This document shows positions 1 through 8,145 of a DNA stretch of 50,545 nt, piece by piece. The position numbers and the translations under genes are program-made. The notes beneath the pieces were generated by a model, which was given only the letters and a program-made list of their open reading frames with translations, was not told where the DNA came from and ran no database searches. The stretch is from CAZCFB01 sp964511535. Lineage in GTDB: Bacteria > Myxococcota_A > Polyangia > GCA-2747355 > CAZCFB01. Position 1 is the stretch's first letter, and each line of letters begins with the position of its first letter. The stretch spans positions 1 through 50,545 of the forward strand of contig CAZEFW010000053.1 of the NCBI GenBank assembly GCA_964511535.1. The letters are read 5' to 3'.

Positions 1-96
1 AGAAGGCCGCCTGACTCACGCAAAGAGCTCTCCGGAGTACCCGCCACGATTCACCGGGCTCGTGGGCATGTGGGCGGGCGCGAAGCGGCCGTCCAA

Positions 97-114
97 GCGG
101 CCCCCAAGGGCCGC
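97..114. terminator. Hairpin downstream of the HNH gene
   Basis: Perfect inverted repeat GCGGCCC-CCAA-GGGCCGC (7-bp GC stem, 4-nt loop) starting 17 bp beyond the stop of the minus-strand HNH gene. There is no U-tract, so termination is an inference from position and stem strength. The rest of bases 1-130 shows no gene. Confidence 0.4.
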
Positions 115-130
115 GTCATGTCCACAGCCC

Positions 131-1447
131 CTATGTCGTGGCGTCAATCTCCAGCAACCACTCCACCGCCACGTCATAGTCCACCGGCACCATCCCATCC
201 CAGGTCGGCTGGCCCGTCTCGCCGTGAATCGACAACTCGAGCTCTTTGTTCTGCTGTATCAGGCCCTCCACCGGCCTGGGCGGCAGCACCACGGGCGGTG
301 GCAGGTGCTCAAGCTGCAGCCCATCGGGTGAGCGGAAGCTGAGTTCGCCTTCTTCTGTCTTCTCCAGGCTGAAACCACCCTCGTGCACAGCCCTGTGGTG
401 CGTGCTGCAGAGCAGGACCAGGTTGTCCAGGTCCGTCGGACCGCCCTCAGCCCAGTGTTTGACATGGTGCATGTGTATAAAACGCCTGTTCTCGCACCCC
501 GGAAATTGGCAGACGCCCTCGTCTCGTACCTTCACCGCCCGCTCCAGGGGGGCGTTTGCTCGACGGCCATGAGCCTTCAGCTGAAAGCTGCTGTTAGAAT
601 TTTCCACCGGCATCTGGAGGACCGGGTCGTCGCAACACAGCCGCTTTGCTGTTTCGGGCGAGATTCCGATGCCGCCCTGCACTTCGCACCGGCCCTCCTG
701 GTTCGAGTCTTCCAGCACGGCTTGGTCCACGTGCACCATCACCTGGTAGTTCTTCGGCCGAGCCTTGCCCGCCCGGTCGGCCAGCCCGCTGTCCAGGGCC
801 GCGCCAGCCACTTCGCCCAGGGCATCGCACAGCCGCTGGTCCGGCTCGGCGTCGGTGTCCTCGCACTGCTCCTCGGACGCCACCTGCAGCGCCTTGACCA
901 GCAGCGCGCCCACCTCGGGCGGCAGCCTCCCCTTGAGCACCAGCATGTTGTCCTCGTCGAAGTGGTAGCTCAGGTACCGCTCGTCGTGCTGGCGCTGGGC
1001 GTGCTCCTGCTCTGCCGGAGCAGCCTTGCGGTAGGAACGGATGATGCGTTCGAGCTGGGACGTGGAGCCGTCCAGGGCGTACTCCAGCAGCGTGGCCTCG
1101 TTCTCTGGCGTGACGATGCGCGTAATGGCCCGCACCTTCGAGTACGAGATGCGTGCCTGTGAGAACGCCTTCAGCACCAGGGGGCTGTCCCCCAGCTTGC
1201 GGGCCACGCGCACCTTCTCGCGTGCCGTGTCCAGGCGGTCTCCGGTGCGGTGGGAAAGCCAGTGCGCGCACGATACGAAGCCCAGGTCGGCCCAGCCCTC
1301 GCGCCGGTCCATCTCCGCTATCAGCAGCAGCAACCGGCAGGTGGCGGCCTGGATGTGGGCGGCCAGGATGGCGATCTCGTCGGCCAATTTGTCGGTCGAG
1401 TCGTGGGACAGATCGGGTGCGCTCTCGAGTGGTTTTTCGAGGGTCAT
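131..1447 (-). CDS. DUF222 / HNH endonuclease family protein
   Basis: 438-residue protein with an N-terminal helical DUF222-like region (about residues 20-280) and a C-terminal HNH nuclease module. The module shows a Cys-x3-Gly-Cys zinc knuckle, then His-Met-His-His (catalytic pair about residues 327-328), GG-x-T, Asn-Leu, and Leu-Cys-x2-His-His, the full set of the HNH family. Such proteins are common in actinobacteria and myxobacteria, usually in several copies; their biological role is poorly known and mobile-element or DNA-processing functions are proposed. The ATG at 1447 was chosen because a good sigma-70-type promoter lies at 1483-1510 and AAAGG precedes the start; the 30-residue longer frame would run through that promoter. 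It is a monocistronic unit with AT-rich upstream DNA, unlike its neighbours. Confidence 0.88.
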   Translation of the reverse strand: MTLEKPLESAPDLSHDSTDKLADEIAILAAHIQAATCRLLLLIAEMDRREGWADLGFVSCAHWLSHRTGDRLDTAREKVRVARKLGDSPLVLKAFSQARISYSKVRAITRIVTPENEATLLEYALDGSTSQLERIIRSYRKAAPAEQEHAQRQHDERYLSYHFDEDNMLVLKGRLPPEVGALLVKALQVASEEQCEDTDAEPDQRLCDALGEVAGAALDSGLADRAGKARPKNYQVMVHVDQAVLEDSNQEGRCEVQGGIGISPETAKRLCCDDPVLQMPVENSNSSFQLKAHGRRANAPLERAVKVRDEGVCQFPGCENRRFIHMHHVKHWAEGGPTDLDNLVLLCSTHHRAVHEGGFSLEKTEEGELSFRSPDGLQLEHLPPPVVLPPRPVEGLIQQNKELELSIHGETGQPTWDGMVPVDYDVAVEWLLEIDATT

Positions 1448-1482
1448 GAATGGGCCTTTTCGTGATTTATTTCGGAAGTTTA

Positions 1483-1510
1483 AGTATAGTTCGGGGGCAG
1501 AAAAAGTCAA
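1483..1510 (-). promoter_or_regulatory. Sigma-70-type promoter of the HNH gene
   Basis: On the minus strand, TTGACT (1510-1505), a 16-bp spacer and TATACT (1488-1483). This gives a transcript start near 1476 and a leader of about 30 nt before the ATG at 1447. The match is close to consensus in an otherwise GC-rich region. Confidence 0.6.
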
Positions 1511-1535
1511 CCCCGGAACGGCTGAAATCGGCAAC

Positions 1536-1551
1536 AAAATCGGGCGATTTT
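1536..1551. terminator. Small inverted repeat between the Gfo and HNH genes
   Basis: AAAATCG-GG-CGATTTT, a perfect 7-bp inverted repeat, starts 57 bp downstream of the oxidoreductase stop and just upstream of the HNH promoter. It may be a weak terminator or an operator; neither can be proved. Confidence 0.25.
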
Positions 1552-1608
1552 GGGGTCAGCGCCGGCCTGCGTTCTTTCCCAGAGGGAGCAGGCGACCGTC
1601 CCCCAGAC

Positions 1609-2814
1609 CTACTTCGGCCAGCGGAAGGCGGCCTGGTGGAACAGGCTCTCCAGGTCCACATAGGGCGCCTCCAGCGGCAGGCCCACGGTCTGGCCGGTGG
1701 CGGCGCTCTGGTAGGCCGCGGTGATGATCTCCACCACCGCGCGGCCGTCGTCGCCCGGCACCGGCGGCGCCTCGCCGGCCCGCAAGGCGTCGAGGAACGC
1801 GCGCAGCTCCAGCAGGTAGTGCCATGAGCTGTCGAGCTCCAGGTCGATGCTCTGCTCGGGGCGCGGGGTGAGGTCAACGCGCTCGCGCCCGTTGCGGTAC
1901 AGGTGCACGTCCATGGGCTCGGCGGTGTAGGCGCTCCAGCGCCAGACCCCGCCCCACGACACCTCCAGGGTGCCGTCGGTGCCGAACAGCTCGTAGCGCT
2001 CCATCAGCGGCTTGTGGGTGCGGATGTTCATGCGGTGGGTGCTCACGGCGCCCCCGGCGTGCCGGCAGGTCACGGCGGCCACGTCTTCCACCGGCAGCTC
2101 AGGGGCCACCGACAGGATCTGCCCGCTCACCGAGGTCACCGGGCCGAGCCACCGCCGGCACAGGTCGATGGTGTGGCTGCCGTGGTCCTGGAACACGCCG
2201 CCCCAGTTCTCGATCCATCCGCGCCAGTCGTCGTGGGGGTGACCGTACCGCTCGGGCGGCGCCCCCGAGGGGAAGGACCACTCACAGTCCACCTGGTACA
2301 TGGCGCCGAGCTCGCCGCCCCGCACCAGCTCGGTGGCCAGGGACATGGAGCGGTTGAAGCGCTTCATGAAGCCCACGCCCAGCGCCACGGCGTGCTCCTG
2401 GCAGGCGGCCAACATGGCGTCGCACTCCGACGGGTGCCGCGCCATGGGCTTCTCGCAGAACACATGCACCCCCGCCCGGGCCAGCTCCAGCACCTGGTCA
2501 TGGTGCGCGAAGGTGGGGGACGCCACGATGGCCAAGTGGGGCCGCGCGTTGCGGATGAGGCCGCCGAGGGTCTTGTACGCCCGGACCCCGTACTCCTGCT
2601 CGGCCAGGGCCCGCGCCTCGTCCCAGGGATCCATCACCGCCACGAGCCGCGCCCCCTGCAGGTACGGCAGCGCAGGTCCGAACATGCCGTGCAGGGCCGT
2701 GCCCGCGCCGATGAGCGCCAGGCGGATTTCCGCGGGCAGGCTGGATCCAGCCCCGGATGATTTTGTGCTCTCTCCTCGCGCCCCTGCGGCCTTTCTGGTC
2801 ATGGCGGCGAGCAT
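1609..2814 (-). CDS. Gfo/Idh/MocA family oxidoreductase
   Basis: 401-residue NAD(P)-dependent dehydrogenase-like protein. The Rossmann start ALIGAGTALHG lies at residues 33-43, the family's EKP motif (substrate-binding Lys) at residues 121-123, and a C-terminal half carries the Asp-x-Gly-x-His type motif (QDHGSH) expected for the catalytic region. Length fits the family (330-420). These enzymes oxidise or reduce sugars, inositols or related polyols; the substrate cannot be read from sequence. The N-terminal 25 residues are Ser/Gly/Lys-rich and may be mis-started: a second in-frame ATG lies at 2802, but neither start has a strong ribosome site. It is divergent from the 2890 gene across a 75-bp gap holding an inverted repeat. 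Confidence 0.88.
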   Translation of the reverse strand: MLAAMTRKAAGARGESTKSSGAGSSLPAEIRLALIGAGTALHGMFGPALPYLQGARLVAVMDPWDEARALAEQEYGVRAYKTLGGLIRNARPHLAIVASPTFAHHDQVLELARAGVHVFCEKPMARHPSECDAMLAACQEHAVALGVGFMKRFNRSMSLATELVRGGELGAMYQVDCEWSFPSGAPPERYGHPHDDWRGWIENWGGVFQDHGSHTIDLCRRWLGPVTSVSGQILSVAPELPVEDVAAVTCRHAGGAVSTHRMNIRTHKPLMERYELFGTDGTLEVSWGGVWRWSAYTAEPMDVHLYRNGRERVDLTPRPEQSIDLELDSSWHYLLELRAFLDALRAGEAPPVPGDDGRAVVEIITAAYQSAATGQTVGLPLEAPYVDLESLFHQAAFRWPK

Positions 2815-2821
2815 AACAAAG

Positions 2822-2859
2822 GTTGTTTCCCTTGACTCACCGTAAGAGTCTCAAACAAC
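2822..2859. promoter_or_regulatory. Inverted repeat in the divergent promoter region
   Basis: Outer arms GTTGTTT (2822-2828) and AAACAAC (2853-2859) enclose inner arms GACTC (2834-2838) and GAGTC (2846-2850). The element sits in the 75-bp gap between two divergent genes, a typical operator position. No regulator gene is adjacent. Confidence 0.4.
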
Positions 2860-2889
2860 ATCAGAACCGATAAAGACCAAGGATCCGCC

Positions 2890-5757
2890 ATGAAGTGTCC
2901 AGAGTGTGGGCAGAACAACCCATTGGGCGCAGCGCACTGCACCGTGTGCTCGGCGCCGCTGCCCCCGCGCTGCACCTCGTGCGGCGCCTCCACCAGCCCG
3001 GGTCAGGATCTGTGCGACAACTGCCGCACAGAGCAGATCTTCGACGACAAGGAGCAGACGGCGGACAGCCCGATCCTTGGCCGTGACACCGCCGACACCC
3101 TGGTCACGCCCATCCCCTCGCGCTTCCCGCAGGTGGTGCCGAGCATCCGCGCCTCCTTCGTGGGCCGCATGGGCGAGCTGCAGAAGCTCAAGGAGCTGTT
3201 CCTCACCGCGCGGGAGGAGCGGCAGCTCCACATGGTCACCGTGGTGGGCGAGCCGGGCGCCGGCAAGAGCCGGCTTGCGCTGGAGTTCTGCCGCTCTGTG
3301 CGCGCCGCCATCCCGGACACGCGCGTGCTCTCCGGCACCGCGGGCGGCCCCGGCGACCCGAGCTACGCCCCGGTGATCCGGGTGCTCGAGGAGCGGTTCG
3401 GCATCGCCCGCTCGGAGCTGCCCCGGGACGCACGGGCCAAGATCGAGGCGGGGGTGGTGGAGTCGATGCCAGAGCGGCTGCACACCGAGGTGACCCACCT
3501 GCTGGCCAACATGATGGGCTACCCATTCGACAACAGCCCGGTGCTCGAGCCCCTGGCCCAGGTTCCCGGCCAGCTGGAGGTGCGCACCTTCATCGCCATC
3601 CGGCGGTTCCTTGAGAAGGACGCCGAGCAGGGGTCGCTGCTGATCCACTTCGACAGCGTGGAGCGCGCCGGCTCGGAGACGGTGAACCTGATCCACTACC
3701 TGGCCGAGGGTCTGCGCAGCGCGCCGGTGTTGCTGCTGGTGGCCGCCCGGCCCACGCTGTTCCGTCGCCACCCCCACTGGGGCGAGGGCGAGTTCCCCCA
3801 CGAGCGCCTGGTGCTGGAGGCGCTCAACGCCGATGAATCGGAGGCGCTGTTCCACGAGCTGATGCACAGCAGCGACCTGCCCAGCGAGCTGGTGCGCGTG
3901 GTGCGCAACCGGCTGGAGGGCAACCCGCGCGCCATCGAGGACCTGACCCGCTACCTGCTGGAGGCGGGCGTGGTCTCGCCAGCGGGGAGCCGCTGGACGC
4001 TGGACCTGGCCGCCCTGGGTGAGCTGAGCCTGCCCCGCGCTCACGAGGAGATCCTCTCGGCCCGGCTGCGCACCCTGCCCGCCGGGGAGCGGGGCGTGCT
4101 GGAGAAGGCGGCGGCGGTGGGCGAGACGTTCTGGCTCGACGCGGTGCTCGCCCTGGAGCGCTCGGCGACGGTGGCCGCGGGAGACCCGGACGGCCCCACC
4201 CTGGGAGAGATCGCCGAGGCCGGCGAGAAGGCGCGCAGCTACATCGAGGACATGCTCGAGAGCCTGTGCGAGAAGGGCCTGGTGGAGGAGCGTAGCCAGA
4301 GCACCATCGGCGGCGAGCAGGAGTACACCTTCGCCTACCCGCCCCTGTGGGACCTGGCCCACGAGCTGCTGGACGCCAGCGCGCGGCACCGCTACCACCA
4401 CCTGGTGGCGCAGTGGGTTGAGCTCCGCCCGGACGGCTACAACCTCGAGCGCCAGGAGGAGGCGGGGCGCCACCTGCACCGCGCCGGAGACTCGGCCGCC
4501 GCGGCGGTCCGCTTTCACCGCGCCGCCGACGCTGCCCGCGACCGCTACCTCAACGAGCGGTCCATCCGGCTGTACCACCGCGCGCTGTCCTCCGTCGGAG
4601 AGAGCGACATCGCCACGCGCATCTTGCTGTGGCATGACCTGGGCAACGTGTACCAGCACAAGGGCGACCTCGACAGCGCGCTGGACGGCTTCGAGCGCAT
4701 GCTCCGCCTGAGCTGGGTGGTGGCCAGCCGCACCAAGGCGGGCGTGGCGTTCAACAAGATCGGCAGGGTGTGGCGTCAGAAGGGCAACCTCGACCTCGCC
4801 CTGGAGTACCTGGAGCGCGGCAGGGAGCTGTTCCGTCAGGCCGGGGACCTGCGCGGCGTGGCCACCTCGCTGGACGACATCTCCCAGTCGTTCTGGCTGC
4901 TCGGCCGCTACGACAAGGCCCTGGACCGCAGCGCCAAGGCGCTGGAGATGCGCCGCAAGCTGGGCGACCGCCGCTCCATCGCCACCTCCCTGTCCAACAT
5001 CGGCAACATCGAGAAGGACCGCGGCCTGTTCGACGAGGCGGAGGCGTGCTTCCGCGAGTCGATGAAGCTGCGCAAGGAGGTGGACGACCGCATCGGGTTC
5101 GTCATGTCCCTGTCGAACCTCGGCACCCTGGCGTTCGAGCGGGGCAACCTGCGCCAGGCGCGGGAGTACTGGGAGGACTCGCTGACCGAGGCTGAGCAGG
5201 TGGGCGCCGTGCCGGTGCAGGTGAGCCTGCTGATCCGCCTGAGCGAGACCGCGCTCTGTCTGGGCAAGGTCTCCGACGCCCGCGCGGGCATCGACCGCGC
5301 CATGACCCTGGCCTCGGAGGTGGAGGACCAGCGCTCCTACGTGGAGATCCTGCGCAACCTGTCGCTGGTGGAGCTGAAGGAGGGCAACAACGACCGCGCC
5401 CGCCGGTTCGGCAAGGAGTGCCTGGAGCTGGCCAAGAAGTACCGCATGCGCGATGTGGTGGGCCGGGCCCAGATGACCCTGGGCGAGGTGCACGCCACGA
5501 CCCTGTTCGACGAGTCGAGCTCCGGCAAGAGCCAGAGCCTGGCCGAGGAGCACTTCCGCCGGGCCATCAAGATCTTCCGCGACCTGGGCAACGAGGCGGA
5601 GCTGGCCCGGGCGCTGCACCGGCTGGGCGAGTTCCAGGTGGAGAAGGGGAACATGGGGCCCGGCATCGGGACCCTCGAAGAGGCAGTGGCGATCTACATG
5701 CGGCTCGGCATCAAGCAGGGCGAAGAGGTGGGGCGGATCCTGGACGAGCTGAGGTGA
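2890..5757 (+). CDS. Double zinc-ribbon, AAA/STAND-type ATPase with TPR repeats
   Basis: 955-residue cytoplasmic protein. Residues 1-45 form a double zinc ribbon (Cys 3, 6, 17, 20 and 28, 31, 42, 45). An AAA_16-like NTPase follows with Walker A GEPGAGKS near residues 120-127 and a winged-helix-like section. From about residue 520 to the end there are tetratricopeptide-type repeats (for example the segments with GNVYQHKGDLDSAL and GNIEKDRGLFDEAE). This architecture is that of STAND/MalT-like signal ATPases, where ligand or partner binding to the TPR superhelix controls ATP-driven oligomerisation. AAGGA precedes the ATG by 7 nt. The last codon overlaps the GTG of the next gene (GTGA), so this protein and the membrane kinase are likely made together. 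The output is unknown: no DNA-binding or cyclase domain is visible. Confidence 0.85.
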   Translation: MKCPECGQNNPLGAAHCTVCSAPLPPRCTSCGASTSPGQDLCDNCRTEQIFDDKEQTADSPILGRDTADTLVTPIPSRFPQVVPSIRASFVGRMGELQKLKELFLTAREERQLHMVTVVGEPGAGKSRLALEFCRSVRAAIPDTRVLSGTAGGPGDPSYAPVIRVLEERFGIARSELPRDARAKIEAGVVESMPERLHTEVTHLLANMMGYPFDNSPVLEPLAQVPGQLEVRTFIAIRRFLEKDAEQGSLLIHFDSVERAGSETVNLIHYLAEGLRSAPVLLLVAARPTLFRRHPHWGEGEFPHERLVLEALNADESEALFHELMHSSDLPSELVRVVRNRLEGNPRAIEDLTRYLLEAGVVSPAGSRWTLDLAALGELSLPRAHEEILSARLRTLPAGERGVLEKAAAVGETFWLDAVLALERSATVAAGDPDGPTLGEIAEAGEKARSYIEDMLESLCEKGLVEERSQSTIGGEQEYTFAYPPLWDLAHELLDASARHRYHHLVAQWVELRPDGYNLERQEEAGRHLHRAGDSAAAAVRFHRAADAARDRYLNERSIRLYHRALSSVGESDIATRILLWHDLGNVYQHKGDLDSALDGFERMLRLSWVVASRTKAGVAFNKIGRVWRQKGNLDLALEYLERGRELFRQAGDLRGVATSLDDISQSFWLLGRYDKALDRSAKALEMRRKLGDRRSIATSLSNIGNIEKDRGLFDEAEACFRESMKLRKEVDDRIGFVMSLSNLGTLAFERGNLRQAREYWEDSLTEAEQVGAVPVQVSLLIRLSETALCLGKVSDARAGIDRAMTLASEVEDQRSYVEILRNLSLVELKEGNNDRARRFGKECLELAKKYRMRDVVGRAQMTLGEVHATTLFDESSSGKSQSLAEEHFRRAIKIFRDLGNEAELARALHRLGEFQVEKGNMGPGIGTLEEAVAIYMRLGIKQGEEVGRILDELR

Positions 5758-7475
5758 GCCAGACCCTCCCGCCGGGCGCCGTCGGGCGCGTCGACCTGCT
5801 CACCGCCATGTTGGACCGGGCCACCCTGGCCCGCCGCCTGGCGTTCCTGATGCTGGTGCGGGTGCTGGTGTTCACCTTCATGCTCGGCGGCACGGTGGTG
5901 ACCTACCTGTTCATCGGCTCGCCCGACCAGCTGGGCGGCACCTACGTCACGGTGCTGTTCATCTTCATCGCGGGGCTCTACCTGCTGAACATCATCTACG
6001 CGGCGTTGCTGCGGGTGATGAAGAACCTGGGGGAGCTGGCGGCGATCCAGCTGGGCGTGGACATGGTCATCGCGTCGATGCTGGTCAACTTCACCGGCGG
6101 GGCAGACAGCGCGTTCATGCTGCTGTTCATGCTCAGCCCCATCGGCGCCGCCCTGACGCTGAACCGCCGCGCCGCGGTGATCACCTCCCTGGTGGCCACC
6201 GCCATGCTGGTGCTGGTGATCACCATGGGCTACGCGCGCCTGCTGCCAACCCTGCCGGGGCAGATGCGCATGCCGTGGGAGGTGTCCCAGGACTCCATCG
6301 TCTCCACCGTGCTGATCAACAGCTCCGCCATGGTCGCCGTGGCCCTGCTGGCGGGCTACCTGGCCGAGCAGGTGCGCAGCGCCCAGGCCACCCTCAAGCG
6401 CCAGAAGGAAGCGATCTACGACCTGACCACCCTGAACGAGGACATCATCCGGTGCCTCTCCAGCGGGCTGGTCACCATCAACGAGGACGGCGAGGTGCTC
6501 ACCCTCAACCGTCACGCGCGGGAGATCCTCAACATCGACGACCAGCGCCCGGCTGGGCGCCCGCTGAGCGAGCTGGCGCCCATGCTTGCCGCCGAGGCCA
6601 TGAGCGACGAGCCGTCCAAGCGTTCGGAGATCGACATCGAGCGGGAGGGCATGGTCAAGCGCATCGGCGTGTCGGTCTCCGTGCTCACCGACCACACCAA
6701 CGAGCCTCGAGGGCGGATCATCAACTTCCAGGACCTCACCTCATGGCACCGCATGGAGAAGCGGGTCAAGCGCGCCGAGCACCTGGCCGCGTTGGGGCGC
6801 ATCACCGCCGGCATCGCCCACGAGATCCGCAACCCGCTGGGCGCCATCAACGCCTCGCTGGAGATGGTGCGCGCGGGGGCCGACCTGCCCGAGGAGGACA
6901 GCAAGCTGATGGGCATCGCGCTGCGAGAGATCGAGCGCCTGGACGGGCTCATCGCCGACCTGCTGACCTACGCACGCCCGCGGCCCTGGGACCCGCGCAC
7001 CATGGACCTCGGCCGCGACCTGCAGGAGATGGCCGACAGCATCGCCGAGCTCACCACCGGGCTGGAGGGCCTCGGCCTGGAGGTGGTGGTGGAGGATCCC
7101 GAGGAGAATTACTGGATCAAGGCCGACCTCGAGAAGCTCAGGAGCGTGCTCTGGAACCTGGTGATCAACGCGTGGGAGGCGGGCGAGCGCGAGAAGATCA
7201 CGCTGCTGCTCACCCACAACGCCAACGGCCGGGTGGTGGTGGAGGTGAGCGACCACGGCGCGGGCATCGCCGAGGACAAGCTGCCCCACCTGTTCGAGCC
7301 GTTCTTCACCACCAAGGACAACGGCACCGGCCTCGGGCTGGCCACGGTGTATCAGATCATGCAGGAGCACGAGGCCTTCATCGAGGTGCAGAGCGACGAG
7401 GGCGAAGGCACGACCTTCCGCCTCTCGTTCCCGGCGCAGCCGCCGCCAGAGATGGGGCCGCCGCTGCCGGCTTGA
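5754..7475 (+). CDS. Membrane sensor histidine kinase (PilS/NtrB-like, six TM, PAS)
   Basis: 573 residues starting at a GTG that overlaps the previous stop. Residues about 20-210 contain six hydrophobic segments, followed by a coiled coil, a PAS domain (about 225-335), a HisKA domain with the H-box AHEIRNPLG (phospho-acceptor His356) and a HATPase domain with N-box (LVINAWEAG), DHGAG and GTGLGLA motifs. Six TM plus PAS plus an NtrB-type H-box is the layout of PilS, which controls type IV pili with PilR in Myxococcus and Pseudomonas. No response regulator lies next to it, so calling it PilS would be a guess. The neighbours (zinc-ribbon ATPase before, leader-like TM protein 31 bp after) suggest a dedicated signalling unit. 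Confidence 0.9.
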   Translation: MSQTLPPGAVGRVDLLTAMLDRATLARRLAFLMLVRVLVFTFMLGGTVVTYLFIGSPDQLGGTYVTVLFIFIAGLYLLNIIYAALLRVMKNLGELAAIQLGVDMVIASMLVNFTGGADSAFMLLFMLSPIGAALTLNRRAAVITSLVATAMLVLVITMGYARLLPTLPGQMRMPWEVSQDSIVSTVLINSSAMVAVALLAGYLAEQVRSAQATLKRQKEAIYDLTTLNEDIIRCLSSGLVTINEDGEVLTLNRHAREILNIDDQRPAGRPLSELAPMLAAEAMSDEPSKRSEIDIEREGMVKRIGVSVSVLTDHTNEPRGRIINFQDLTSWHRMEKRVKRAEHLAALGRITAGIAHEIRNPLGAINASLEMVRAGADLPEEDSKLMGIALREIERLDGLIADLLTYARPRPWDPRTMDLGRDLQEMADSIAELTTGLEGLGLEVVVEDPEENYWIKADLEKLRSVLWNLVINAWEAGEREKITLLLTHNANGRVVVEVSDHGAGIAEDKLPHLFEPFFTTKDNGTGLGLATVYQIMQEHEAFIEVQSDEGEGTTFRLSFPAQPPPEMGPPLPA

Positions 7476-7506
7476 CGCCGCGACACGCGGCAAACGAGCA
7501 TCAGTC

Positions 7507-8124
7507 GTGGACGACGGCATCATCAAGACCATCACCCTGGACCAGCTGCTGGCTGCAGCTGCGTCGAACCCTGACCTGCGAGAGGCGCTGCTGGCTGACC
7601 GGCGCGCGGCCCTCGAGCGGCACGGGTACCTGCTCGGCGAGGCAGACCTCGCGGTGCTCGACGCCATCCCGGAGCCCCAGCTGCGGGCGACCCTCGACGG
7701 GTTGGTTCCGCACGCGGGCTCACTGGTGGATCCCGAACCGGAGAGCATGACGGCCTGCACCGGCATCCGCCTCGAGGACTTCGAACGCACCCTGGGCAGC
7801 AGGCCCGACCTGTCCCCGCAGGTCCAGGGCATCCGTCCGGAGCGGGGGAAGCCTGTCACCGGCAGCCGCCCGGACGATCCGGGCCCGGTCAAGGGGATCC
7901 GGCCGGGCAAGGTGCTGGTGGCCACCGCCGCCACCGCGGCCATCATCGGCGGCGGCGCCATGTACCTCTCCGCCGGGGTGCGGCCGGACGCTGCTCCGCC
8001 GACTCCCGCCGCCGCGCCTGCCGAGCCCGACGCGGGCGCTCCCGACGCCTCGCCGGATGCCGGGCCTCCCGCTCCCGCTCCCGATCCCGCTCCCGATCCC
8101 GCTCCCGATCCGGAAGAAGAGTAG
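7507..8124 (+). CDS. Small TM protein with NHLP-leader-like N-terminus and 22-residue repeats
   Basis: 205 residues from a GTG, 31 bp after the kinase; no clear ribosome site. Three parts are visible. Residues 10-66 (NPDLREALLADRRAALERHG, then a predicted helix) resemble the leader region of nitrile-hydratase-type (NHLP/Nif11-clan) RiPP precursors. Residues 86-135 hold two 22-residue repeats of the pattern GIR-x8-GSRPD-x6 and a third partial GIRPGK. Residues 136-155 form a single TM segment. The tail is Pro/Ala/Asp-rich and ends in PDP-A repeats and EEE. No RiPP-modifying enzyme is nearby, so the leader resemblance may reflect a shared fold rather than a peptide product. Function unknown; the operon context suggests a partner of the kinase or ATPase. 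Confidence 0.7.
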   Translation: MDDGIIKTITLDQLLAAAASNPDLREALLADRRAALERHGYLLGEADLAVLDAIPEPQLRATLDGLVPHAGSLVDPEPESMTACTGIRLEDFERTLGSRPDLSPQVQGIRPERGKPVTGSRPDDPGPVKGIRPGKVLVATAATAAIIGGGAMYLSAGVRPDAAPPTPAAAPAEPDAGAPDASPDAGPPAPAPDPAPDPAPDPEEE

Positions 8125-8145
8125 CCCCTGCTGCCTCAGCGGGGC
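8124..8145. terminator. Hairpin between convergent genes
   Basis: GCCCC-T-GCTG, loop CCT, CAGC-GGGGC: a 9-bp stem with one bulge that overlaps the stop codons of both converging genes. The position suggests a bidirectional terminator, although there is no U-tract. Confidence 0.4.

Noticed and set aside
1448..1537. A 30-residue longer N-terminus for the HNH protein
   Set aside because: It would be encoded across a near-consensus -35/-10 promoter, has no ribosome site, and is not needed for the DUF222 domain.
2851..5619. A 922-codon open frame on the minus strand
   Set aside because: Antisense shadow of the zinc-ribbon ATPase-TPR gene, with the same biased composition and no ribosome site.
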